This document shows, piece by piece, positions 1 through 7,238 of a DNA stretch of 64,000 nucleotides (positions are counted from its first letter, which is position 1; every line of letters starts with the position of its first letter). This DNA is from an uncultured Bacteroides sp. GTDB lineage: Bacteria > Bacteroidota > Bacteroidia > Bacteroidales > Bacteroidaceae. The stretch spans positions 78,554 to 142,553 of the forward strand of contig CASDXF010000001.1 of NCBI GenBank assembly GCA_949285075.1. Reading direction: 5' to 3'. Both the position numbers and the translations under genes were made by a program. The notes under the pieces were generated by a model, which saw only the letters and a program-made list of their open reading frames with translations, made no database searches and was not told the origin of the DNA.

Positions 1-40
1 GGATTTTTCAACCATTATTGCTGATAGCCAAGCCTATATA

Positions 41-71
41 TTGACGAAGAGATAGGAATTCACTACCTTCG
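41..71 (+). promoter_or_regulatory. Putative Bacteroidota-type promoter for the AraC gene
   Basis: TTG at 41 and TACCTTCG at 64-71 are separated by 20 bp. This fits the Bacteroidota layout (TTTG, about 20 bp, TAnnTTTG) with one mismatch in the -7 box. The predicted start of transcription lies just before the ATG at 93, so the leader would be short. Confidence 0.45.
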
Positions 72-92
72 CAAGCAAAACAGCGTAGCCTT

Positions 93-992
93 ATGCACGA
101 AATTATACAATTGGACAACATTAACGCGTATAACGAGCTGTACGGCCTTCAGACCCTGCATCCGCTCGTAACGGTAGTAGACCTTACGAAAGCCAGACAC
201 ATGGCCAACCACGTCAAGATGAACTATGGCGTTTACGCGCTATTTATCAAACACGGCGTAGGTTGTACACTGCGCTACGGAAGGCAGAAGTATGACTATC
301 AAGCGGGGACGGTGGTCAGCTTCGCTCCGGGACAACTGGTACAAGTGGACATGGAAGACGAGGAAGTGCGGCAAGACGTGAGCGGGCTCCTTTTCCATCC
401 CGACCTGATATACGGCTCGTCACTGGCCGACAAGATGGAGAAATACACCTTCTTCAGTTACGCGCAAAACGAAGCTCTGCATCTGTCGGAACAGGAACAG
501 GAGATACTGACCGGCTGCCTGCGCAACATTCAGACAGAGATGTCCTATCCTGTAGACCAACACAGCAAGGAACTGCTATGCGTACACATCGAGCTGTTTC
601 TCAACTATTGCCTGCGTTTTTACGACCGTCAGTTCTGCACACGGGGCAAGGTTAACAGCGACATCCTGCAAAAGTTCGAGCGGGAGCTGAGCCGATACCT
701 GCAAGAAGGCGACGCGGAAGTATACGGCCTCCCTTCCGTGCGCTACTTCGCGGACAAGACGTGCCTCTCGGCAAGCTATTTCGGTGACCTGATAAAGAGA
801 GAAACCGGAAAGACGGCGCAAGAGTATATCCAACAAAAGGTAATAGACAAGTCAAAACAATATCTGCTCGGTACAAGCCAAAGCGTCAGTCAGATTGCCT
901 ACGCGTTAGGATTCCAGTATCCCCAACACTTCACCCGAATGTTCAAGAAACTGACGGGGCTGACCCCAAAAGAGTTCCGTACCGAAATCTGA
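93..992 (+). CDS. AraC-family transcriptional regulator
   Basis: The 299-aa protein has an N-terminal cupin-like sensor region (about residues 20-170) and a C-terminal double helix-turn-helix of the AraC/XylS type (about 195-299). The second helix-turn-helix carries the usual signature around SVSQIAYALGFQYPQHFTRM, ending in a TPKEFR motif. Length is normal for the family. It is a cytoplasmic DNA-binding protein. It lies convergent to the GH31 gene, with a shared hairpin between them, so a role in controlling the neighbouring glycosidases is possible but not shown. No signal peptide or membrane segment is present. The ligand is unknown. Confidence 0.9.
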   Translation: MHEIIQLDNINAYNELYGLQTLHPLVTVVDLTKARHMANHVKMNYGVYALFIKHGVGCTLRYGRQKYDYQAGTVVSFAPGQLVQVDMEDEEVRQDVSGLLFHPDLIYGSSLADKMEKYTFFSYAQNEALHLSEQEQEILTGCLRNIQTEMSYPVDQHSKELLCVHIELFLNYCLRFYDRQFCTRGKVNSDILQKFERELSRYLQEGDAEVYGLPSVRYFADKTCLSASYFGDLIKRETGKTAQEYIQQKVIDKSKQYLLGTSQSVSQIAYALGFQYPQHFTRMFKKLTGLTPKEFRTEI

Positions 993-1023
993 GCTCACCC
1001 ACGGCGGGTGGCAATAATCTATA

Positions 1024-1063
1024 AACGGAGAGCGCCGGGCCAAAGTAACCCGCACGCTCTCCG
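1024..1063. terminator. Hairpin between convergent AraC and GH31 genes
   Basis: A perfect 10-bp inverted repeat (ACGGAGAGCG with CGCTCTCCGT) encloses a 20-nt loop in the short gap between two convergent genes. There is no clear T-run on either side, so it may be a weak or factor-assisted bidirectional terminator. Confidence 0.5.
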
Positions 1064-1093
1064 TCGCACATATGTATTACTAACTACAAACGT

Positions 1094-3640
1094 CTACTTT
1101 CCAACCCAATGAACGGCTTGCAGAAACCATTTCGCGTTGTCCTCGCTCAAGCCCTGACGCTTCAATACCCCGGGCAAATCGTTGTAGGACTTCCAGAACT
1201 CGCCGACTAACGCCGCCATCTTCTCCGGAGCGTAGATAACGGCCTCGCTCAGGCTACCCATTCTTCCGAACTCTTCCTTGAAGCAGATGTACGAGTCACG
1301 ATACTTCAACCCCTCCATAGACTTGGCGACGCGTCTCGCCGCTCCAGCCAATCCGTTCATATCCACCTCCTCGGCGGGATAGGTAACTTTCACCACCTTC
1401 TCCTCGGCGCAGGAAGATTCGGGAAGGTCGACCAACAGTGCGAACTCCTCGCCTAAATATTCATACGCCGCCGGCTCGCCGTTCACCGTAACCGCCTCCG
1501 GAACGGAAGAGGAAAGCACCTTCACCTTGAACGAGCGGCTGTCGGGCATATCCGCATACCGTCCCTTGCGCCCGCCGACGGTCACGGTCAGTTCCTGTCC
1601 GTCACGCAATGCCGTCAGCTCCGTGCGGGCGTATTCGGAAGCGTAGCGTTTGTCGTTTCCGTTGTCCTCGTAAAGGCTGAAAGAAGAAGTTCCATTCCCT
1701 CCGGGGAACACGGTAACGACAATGTCCTCGGCGTTCCCGTTAAGATTCATCACCTCGTCGGTGTACATCGGCAACACGGCTCCCGCCTTTACATAGATGG
1801 GATACTCGTCGATGGCGAAGGGGCGCTCTACCACCTGTCCGCCTTTCAGCAGCGTTCCGGTATGCAGCTCGTACCACTCCCCTTCGGGCAACCAGACACT
1901 CACCGCCGTATAACCGTCCTTAGCGGGAGAGGTGGCGGGAGCTATCAGCATATCGTCGCCGAACATGTATTCGCCGCGGAAATCGTAAGCCTCCTTACTC
2001 TCCGGATAGTCATAGTACATCGGGCGGCAAAGCGAGACACCCTCATCGTAAGTCTTACGGGCCATCGTATAAATGTAAGGAGCCATCTCGTAACGTTGGC
2101 GGATGGTCCGCCTCAACACGTCGCTATATTCCTTTGTAAACACCCACGGCTCCTTGTTCAGGCCCGCACTCTTCTGCGAGTGCGTACGCATAATGGGGCT
2201 CAAGGCGCCGAACTGCAACCATCGGGTATACATCTCCGGGTCGATGTGGTCGCCGATATGTCCGCCCAAGTCGTGGCTCCAATAGCCGTACAGCACATTG
2301 GAGGCGGTAGCGTTGAAATAGGGTTGGAACGCCAGCGAGTTCCACGACACGACGGCGTCGCCCGAGAATCCTACCTGATAGCGGTGGTTGCCCAGTCCTC
2401 CCCAACGGTGATAGAGCATCGGGCGCGTCTCCCGGTTGTTCTCCATGTCGCTGAAGAAAGCGTAGTTAATCCACCACGTGTTGCTCAGGTTCTTCACCTT
2501 CGGGTCGTAGATACCCTGCTGCCAGTCGAGCCACCAGAAGTCCACCCCCTCCTTCTCCATCGGTCCCAACACGTCCTTGAAGACGCTCTTCATGAAGCGC
2601 TTGTCCGAGTTAATCCACGGAATGGTCTGCTTGCTCTGAGGGTCTACCCCCATATCCTTCGCCAACGCCGGATAGCGTTCCTCGTACGCGGCCACGCCGT
2701 CGGCCGGATGCAGGTTCAGCGTCACCTTCACGTCGTTCTTCTTCAGATAGCTCAAGAATCCCGCAGGATTGGGGAACAGGTCACGGTTCCACGTCCATCC
2801 CGTCCATCCCCCCTTTCCTGGCTCCGTATAGTGCCAGTCCATGTCGACGACCAGTACATCCAACGGAATGCGGTAGGTGTGGAAGTTATCAATCAAGTTA
2901 CGTATCTCCTTGTCGGAGTAAAGCCAATAGCGCGACCACCAGTACCCGAAAGCGTAGCGGGGCGGAAGCGGCACTTTTCCGGCAAAGAGCGTATAGTCCT
3001 TCAAGGCCGCCTTATAATCGTGACCGTAGGCGAGGAAGTACCAGTCCTGCCCGCCGTTAGCGGGCCGTTCTTTCACCCAGTCCCACTCCTTATCGCCATC
3101 GAACAGCAGCCCTTCCGAGTCGTCGATAAAGGTCCACCCGTCGGTAGCCAACAGGCCGTCTTCCAGCTTCAGCTTCTCACCCTGCTTCGTATCGGCCACC
3201 CACGTCTGGGTCTGCGTGTCTCCGTCCATCCCGTCAAGGGTACGGTAGGTTCCTTTCAGGTTTCCGGCCTGTTTCGCGCCGGGCTTCCACGTGAACGACG
3301 GGGTCAGTCCCTCAACGGAAGAGATGGTAAGGTTCTGCTCCGTAAACGGCCCGCTATTCTTCTTATACCGCATCTTCACTTTAGAGGTGGTGACTTCGAC
3401 CCATCCTCCCCGTTTCTTCAGACGATACTCCACGCGAGGATACACGCGGTTTACGGCAATAAGCGACTTATCGTCCACGAATTTCCCGTCAGGAGCATAC
3501 TCCAAGCGCAGCGCTCCGTCCGCAATGACCGTAAAGCGCACGCGCTCGTCCGCATAGGCGACATTCGGCTGCAAGTCCTGAGCCTTCAGAAGCGTACAAA
3601 AGCCTTGTAAAAGGCAAAGCGCGATTATCCATTTCTTCAT
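1094..3640 (-). CDS. Secreted glycoside hydrolase family 31
   Basis: GH31 enzymes are retaining alpha-glycosidases (alpha-glucosidase, alpha-xylosidase and related). I chose the Met at 3640 (848 aa) because it opens a clean signal peptide (MKKWIIALCLLQGFCTLLKA); the frame stays open further upstream but gives an implausible N-terminus. The galactose-mutarotase-like N-domain is followed by the catalytic barrel from about residue 225. The expected nucleophile is Asp372 in WWLDWQQG and the acid/base is Asp428 in GFSGDAVVSW. A beta-sandwich C-domain follows. The last about 80 residues are extra and not recognised. Substrate cannot be fixed from sequence. It is the last gene of the minus-strand glycosidase run, separated from GH43 by a terminator and a repeat array, so it is probably transcribed separately. 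Confidence 0.93.
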   Translation of the reverse strand: MKKWIIALCLLQGFCTLLKAQDLQPNVAYADERVRFTVIADGALRLEYAPDGKFVDDKSLIAVNRVYPRVEYRLKKRGGWVEVTTSKVKMRYKKNSGPFTEQNLTISSVEGLTPSFTWKPGAKQAGNLKGTYRTLDGMDGDTQTQTWVADTKQGEKLKLEDGLLATDGWTFIDDSEGLLFDGDKEWDWVKERPANGGQDWYFLAYGHDYKAALKDYTLFAGKVPLPPRYAFGYWWSRYWLYSDKEIRNLIDNFHTYRIPLDVLVVDMDWHYTEPGKGGWTGWTWNRDLFPNPAGFLSYLKKNDVKVTLNLHPADGVAAYEERYPALAKDMGVDPQSKQTIPWINSDKRFMKSVFKDVLGPMEKEGVDFWWLDWQQGIYDPKVKNLSNTWWINYAFFSDMENNRETRPMLYHRWGGLGNHRYQVGFSGDAVVSWNSLAFQPYFNATASNVLYGYWSHDLGGHIGDHIDPEMYTRWLQFGALSPIMRTHSQKSAGLNKEPWVFTKEYSDVLRRTIRQRYEMAPYIYTMARKTYDEGVSLCRPMYYDYPESKEAYDFRGEYMFGDDMLIAPATSPAKDGYTAVSVWLPEGEWYELHTGTLLKGGQVVERPFAIDEYPIYVKAGAVLPMYTDEVMNLNGNAEDIVVTVFPGGNGTSSFSLYEDNGNDKRYASEYARTELTALRDGQELTVTVGGRKGRYADMPDSRSFKVKVLSSSVPEAVTVNGEPAAYEYLGEEFALLVDLPESSCAEEKVVKVTYPAEEVDMNGLAGAARRVAKSMEGLKYRDSYICFKEEFGRMGSLSEAVIYAPEKMAALVGEFWKSYNDLPGVLKRQGLSEDNAKWFLQAVHWVGK

Positions 3641-3668
3641 ACGTAATCCTTTATTAAGTTCAACGCCG

Positions 3669-3676
3669 CGAAAGTA
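3669..3676 (-). promoter_or_regulatory. Putative -7 box upstream of GH31
   Basis: On the minus strand this reads TACTTTCG, one mismatch from TAnnTTTG, about 30 bp before the chosen GH31 start. No well-spaced -33 element is seen. Confidence 0.35.
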
Positions 3677-3782
3677 GCGAGGCGTGAGGAACTTGAATAT
3701 CAAATATTGGTCAAATCGTATCAGAAATTGGTACGGACATATAAAAAAGCAAAAAACGGCCGCGCGAAGCCCACACGCATAA

Positions 3783-3870
3783 CGGCCCACCCGGGTGGTT
3801 CAGTCGGCCCACCCGGGTGAAGCATACGAACCACTATCGTGGGCCGTTCAAACCACTAGGGTGGTTCATT
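3783..3870. repeat. 22-bp-period array, CCACCCGGGTGG type (four units)
   Basis: Four consecutive units of exactly 22 bp start at 3783, 3805, 3827 and 3849. Units 1 and 2 begin CGGCCCACCCGGGTG, unit 3 begins CGAACCACTATCGTGGGCC, and unit 4 begins CAAACCACTAGGGTGG. Each unit has a palindromic centre flanked by one of two arms (GGCCCAC or GAACCAC and their complements). The design matches the CTCGCGAG arrays elsewhere in the window, but the sequence differs. It sits between the GH43 terminator and the GH31 promoter. Confidence 0.8.
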
Positions 3871-3898
3871 ATCGCAAAGGAAAGGCAAGGGTAAAAGC

Positions 3899-3970
3899 GA
3901 CGGGCGGCCCGCACCCCGCAAAAGGGTGTGAGCCGCCCGTCAAAGAGAGGACGCTCCCGGGAGGGAGCGC
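3899..3970 (-). terminator. Double hairpin downstream of GH43
   Basis: Two stem-loops follow the GH43 stop codon. One pairs GACGGGCGGC with GCCGCCCGTC (10 bp, with a second GCACCC/GGGTGT stem inside). The other is built on CGCTCCC/GGGAGCG. Read on the minus strand, the larger hairpin is followed by a short T-rich stretch (GCTTTTACCC). Together they likely end the upstream glycosidase transcript. Confidence 0.6.
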
Positions 3971-3975
3971 TAGGA

Positions 3976-4956
3976 TTATTCCACGACTTCCGGACGAATG
4001 AGGTCGCCTCCAATCGTGATTACTCCGTCTTTCGAGAAGGAGAAATCGTAGATGTAGGAGGTACGGGGATGAACCTCGTCCTTACTCCAATGAGCGTGGA
4101 AGACGTATCTGTACTTCTTGTCCTTCGCGCGGAAAGGAGCGCCATGACCCAACCCGACCAAGTCGGCGGGCACATCGCCTCCGCGGACCAAGATGGGGTT
4201 TCCCTCGTACTTCTTCCACGGGCCGTAGGGCGACTTGGCGGTAGCGTACCCCACGGCGTAGTCCTGACTGGTATAGCCGTTGGCCGAATAAATCAGATAG
4301 TACGTGCCCTTACGCTTCATCACGGACGGGCCTTCGGCTACCTTAGGCAACTTCAGCTCCCACGGCGCTTCCGCCTTGACGCATTGGGTCAGCGTCTCCC
4401 GCTTGATGTGCTTCAGGTCGGAGGTCATCTCGGCCACCCAAACGACGTTGCCGTCCGTAAAGCGCACGAAGTAGAGGTAGGGCGTGCCGTCGTCGTCGAT
4501 AAACAGACTGGTGTCGATGCTCTTCTCCTCCCATATCGGCTCTTTGGTGTCCTGTACGAAGGGGCCTTCGGGACTGTCGGAGGTGGCGACGCAGATATGC
4601 TCCTCCACGGAGTAGAACATGTAGAACTTCTTCTTCGACTTGATGTAGTACACCTCCGGAGCCCAGAACCACTTCTTTCCCCAAGAATCCTTAGGGGAAA
4701 GAGCCAACTGTCCGCCTCGGGTCCAACGCTTCAGGTCGGTCGACTTGTAGACTTCAAAGCCGTCCGTACTCGTGCCGTAAGCGTAATAGGTACCTTTGTA
4801 CAGCATGATGTAGGGGTCGGCAATGGGTAAGCGGGATTCCGCGTCGGCAAGGCGAGCTTCCGCCGCCTCCGGGCATCCGGTTTCGCCTGCGCAGTAAGCG
4901 TTCGCGCCGCAGCAGGCCAACAGCAAAGAGAGCACTATGGCTTTCACCTTTTTCAT
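3976..4956 (-). CDS. Secreted glycoside hydrolase family 43
   Basis: GH43 enzymes are inverting five-bladed beta-propellers, mostly alpha-L-arabinofuranosidases, beta-xylosidases or beta-galactosidases. The 326-aa protein starts with a signal peptide (hydrophobic stretch about 5-22; a Cys pair in LLACCGA may allow lipidation). The family triad is visible: base Asp47 in LPIADPY, pKa-modulating Asp148 in SIDTSLF and acid Glu208 in VAEGPSV. It consists of a single catalytic domain of ordinary length with no accessory module. It follows the alpha-helical-barrel gene by 48 bp and is probably co-transcribed with it. The substrate is not resolvable by eye. Confidence 0.92.
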   Translation of the reverse strand: MKKVKAIVLSLLLACCGANAYCAGETGCPEAAEARLADAESRLPIADPYIMLYKGTYYAYGTSTDGFEVYKSTDLKRWTRGGQLALSPKDSWGKKWFWAPEVYYIKSKKKFYMFYSVEEHICVATSDSPEGPFVQDTKEPIWEEKSIDTSLFIDDDGTPYLYFVRFTDGNVVWVAEMTSDLKHIKRETLTQCVKAEAPWELKLPKVAEGPSVMKRKGTYYLIYSANGYTSQDYAVGYATAKSPYGPWKKYEGNPILVRGGDVPADLVGLGHGAPFRAKDKKYRYVFHAHWSKDEVHPRTSYIYDFSFSKDGVITIGGDLIRPEVVE

Positions 4957-5004
4957 CGTTATCTCATTTTAATGGTTAGTATTGCAGTAGCGTATCAGTG
5001 AGGG

Positions 5005-7038
5005 TTACTTCGCCAAGAACTGTTCGGCCCGTCCCGGAGTCAGCAGCTCCCACAGCGAAGCCACCGTCCATCCCGGAGCGAAGATATCGTTATAGTATCC
5101 CTTGCCGTTCTTGCCATAGTCCCAGTTGGTATGCTGAACGACCTCCGGATAGTAGCCCGTCTTGGCCACTCCGCACAGGTGTCCCTCGTAAGGGAGCAGT
5201 TGACGCATAGAGGTGGAGATGACCTCCGCGAAGTTGGAGAAGCGGGGCTCATCGTATTCCTTAGCTAACCATTGCAGCACGGAGGCGAACTCGAAGACAA
5301 ACACGTCGATGTGGTTGTTCTCCACCGACACGTTACCCCATCCGCGGGTCTTCAGGCCGATGTCTCCCAACATCTGCCCCTCGGCGAAAGGCACGTCCCA
5401 TACGTAGTACCACGACAGGGCGAAGTAAGCCGCCTTCTTGGTCAGGTCGGCGTAGCGCTGCCGCTCCTCTCCCTTCGTTATCAGGGCGAGGTAATAGGTA
5501 GCCGTGGCCGCGTAAAGAGAGGCTTCCTTGTCCTCGCAGTTGGCGTCCAGCGTAGAAGAGAAGTAATCGGCCTTAGAGATGAGTTCCTTTTCCAGATAGT
5601 CGGCCGTGCGCTTGGCACTCTCCAAGTAACGCTTGTCCTTGAAGTATTTATAGCCCATCACCAATGGCAAGGTAGCCGACGGCGTGCTTCCGCCGCTCTG
5701 GTCGACGATAGAGAAGTTGTCGCGGAACTTGCGGGGGAAGCTCCCGTCCTCGTTCTGAAGTTTCAGGAACATATCGAGCATCTGCTTCATGCGGCTGTCC
5801 CATTCGGGATGCTTGCGTCCGTTCTCCTTCTCGTAAGCCAAATAATGGAGCATGGCGTACACGCCCTCCGACTGCCTGCGGATGCTCAGTACCGGGTCTT
5901 TGTCCTCCCGGTTGAAGTCTACGAACTCGCGGAAGAATCCCGCCGGTGTGAAGCCGTTCTGCAAATAACTGTCCAGTATCTTTTGCGCGCTCTCCTTCAG
6001 GTCGTCCCTGCCCTGCTGCCATCCGTACTCCCAAGCGTTGAAGGCGTTAAGCAGTACCCGGCCCACGAAGCCGACCTCGGCCGAAGGCTTTGAAGCGCAG
6101 TCGTCCGTGCGCAGATGCACGCCGGAGGTATATACCAACGGCTTATCCGTGACCAGACTGCTGATGAAGTATTGGCTTAGCGTCTCCTTCATCCGCTCCA
6201 CCGTGTAGGGGGTCTCTACCGGCTGCGGCTTGTAGGTGTCGTAGCAGAACTCCCATACCTTGCGCACGAAGTCCGAGTAATCCGCCGCCTCGCTCTCGGC
6301 CAGTTCCCACGTCAGCAGCACGGACTCTCCCTTGCCCAACCGCTGATAGGCCTCAACCGGCGGGGCGAGCGTTAGCTTGCGGATATAAGTCTTGGGAGCT
6401 TCTTTATAGGGGAAGCCGAACGACAAGGCCGCCACGCCCTCCTTGTTCTCGAATCCCGTGAACCCTACGGAAGTCTTTCCGGAGAGAATCACCTCTCCCT
6501 CCTTATGGGTCGTCAGGGCGTCGCAAGCGAAAGCGTCGAGACGGTTGACCGTCATGTAACGCTTTCCGGTCTGGTCGTAGATACCCGTCAGCGGGGTGCT
6601 CAGGCGGTCTTCACGCACCACCCAACTGTCTGACGTATGGAACGAGGGAGCCTCTTTGGGCGAACGCAGATTACGGCGGTACCAGAATCCCGGCAGATAG
6701 AACTGGCAGTCATCGTGACGGAATCCGGTAGATACCTGCTGACTGTAATTGAAGTAGATGTCATCCAAAGCGGTAATGACGACGTTCAGTTTCACGGCAT
6801 CGCCCGACCGCTCTACCTTCTGCGAGACGGTGACGGGAATGCTCTCGGCGGCATTCATCAGGACGAGGGAGCCGTCGGTTCCCACCTTCTGCGGGGTCAG
6901 CGGATAACGCTTGGCTTCGTTACCCGGAACTTTTAAAGAAATGGATGCGGAAACGCGTTCCGGAACATAATCGATAGCGTGAGCGCTTACGGAGCATGCT
7001 CCGACCGCTATCCCTAAAAGCAAGTTTTTAATATTCAT
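5005..7038 (-). CDS. Secreted (alpha/alpha)-barrel protein, putative glycosidase of unassigned family
   Basis: The 677-aa secreted protein was assigned a start at 7038 because that Met begins a typical signal peptide (MNIKNLLLGIAVGACSVSAHA); an earlier in-frame Met adds six residues. Residues about 25-270 look like a beta-rich N-domain. Residues about 285-670 carry repeated helical patterns with phrases such as NEDGSFPRKF, SGGSTPSATLP and NVSVENNHID, typical of six-hairpin (alpha/alpha)6 folds. I cannot assign a CAZy family. It lies in a likely operon with GH43, next to GH97, so a role in glycan breakdown is a reasonable inference. Candidate catalytic acids would be in the helical domain. Confidence 0.7.
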   Translation of the reverse strand: MNIKNLLLGIAVGACSVSAHAIDYVPERVSASISLKVPGNEAKRYPLTPQKVGTDGSLVLMNAAESIPVTVSQKVERSGDAVKLNVVITALDDIYFNYSQQVSTGFRHDDCQFYLPGFWYRRNLRSPKEAPSFHTSDSWVVREDRLSTPLTGIYDQTGKRYMTVNRLDAFACDALTTHKEGEVILSGKTSVGFTGFENKEGVAALSFGFPYKEAPKTYIRKLTLAPPVEAYQRLGKGESVLLTWELAESEAADYSDFVRKVWEFCYDTYKPQPVETPYTVERMKETLSQYFISSLVTDKPLVYTSGVHLRTDDCASKPSAEVGFVGRVLLNAFNAWEYGWQQGRDDLKESAQKILDSYLQNGFTPAGFFREFVDFNREDKDPVLSIRRQSEGVYAMLHYLAYEKENGRKHPEWDSRMKQMLDMFLKLQNEDGSFPRKFRDNFSIVDQSGGSTPSATLPLVMGYKYFKDKRYLESAKRTADYLEKELISKADYFSSTLDANCEDKEASLYAATATYYLALITKGEERQRYADLTKKAAYFALSWYYVWDVPFAEGQMLGDIGLKTRGWGNVSVENNHIDVFVFEFASVLQWLAKEYDEPRFSNFAEVISTSMRQLLPYEGHLCGVAKTGYYPEVVQHTNWDYGKNGKGYYNDIFAPGWTVASLWELLTPGRAEQFLAK

Positions 7039-7137
7039 AAATAAAACGATTTGCATTGTGAATCATTCGGCTGATTCGTGTGAATATATTAATTGATTCT
7101 CTATCGGTATCACTCGCCCTTATACATTATTCGGGGC

Positions 7138-7167
7138 CAAAGATAAGAAAAGGTAAGCACAAAACAA
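7138..7167 (-). promoter_or_regulatory. Promoter for the (alpha/alpha)-barrel/GH43 pair
   Basis: On the minus strand TATCTTTG (7138-7145) is a perfect TAnnTTTG match, and TTG lies 19 bp upstream (7165-7167). The -33 element lies inside the stem of the GH97 terminator, so the two signals overlap. The leader to the start codon is about 100 nt. Confidence 0.6.
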
Positions 7168-7198
7168 TAGGTTGCCCCGTTGTTTTGCGCTTACCTCG
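7150..7198 (-). terminator. Rho-independent terminator of GH97
   Basis: The nearly perfect 16-bp stem pairs AGGTAAGCACAAAACA with TGTTTTGCGCTTACCT (one mismatch) around a 15-nt loop. On the minus strand it is followed by TTTTCTT. It lies just downstream of the GH97 stop codon. Confidence 0.8.
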
Positions 7199-7238
7199 CC
7201 TTACCTGAGAGGATAAACGGGCCGTGCCCGCTACCCGA

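Noticed and set aside
1862-3610. Long open frame antisense to GH31
   Set aside because: It is a composition shadow of the GC-rich real gene, with no start context and no recognisable protein.
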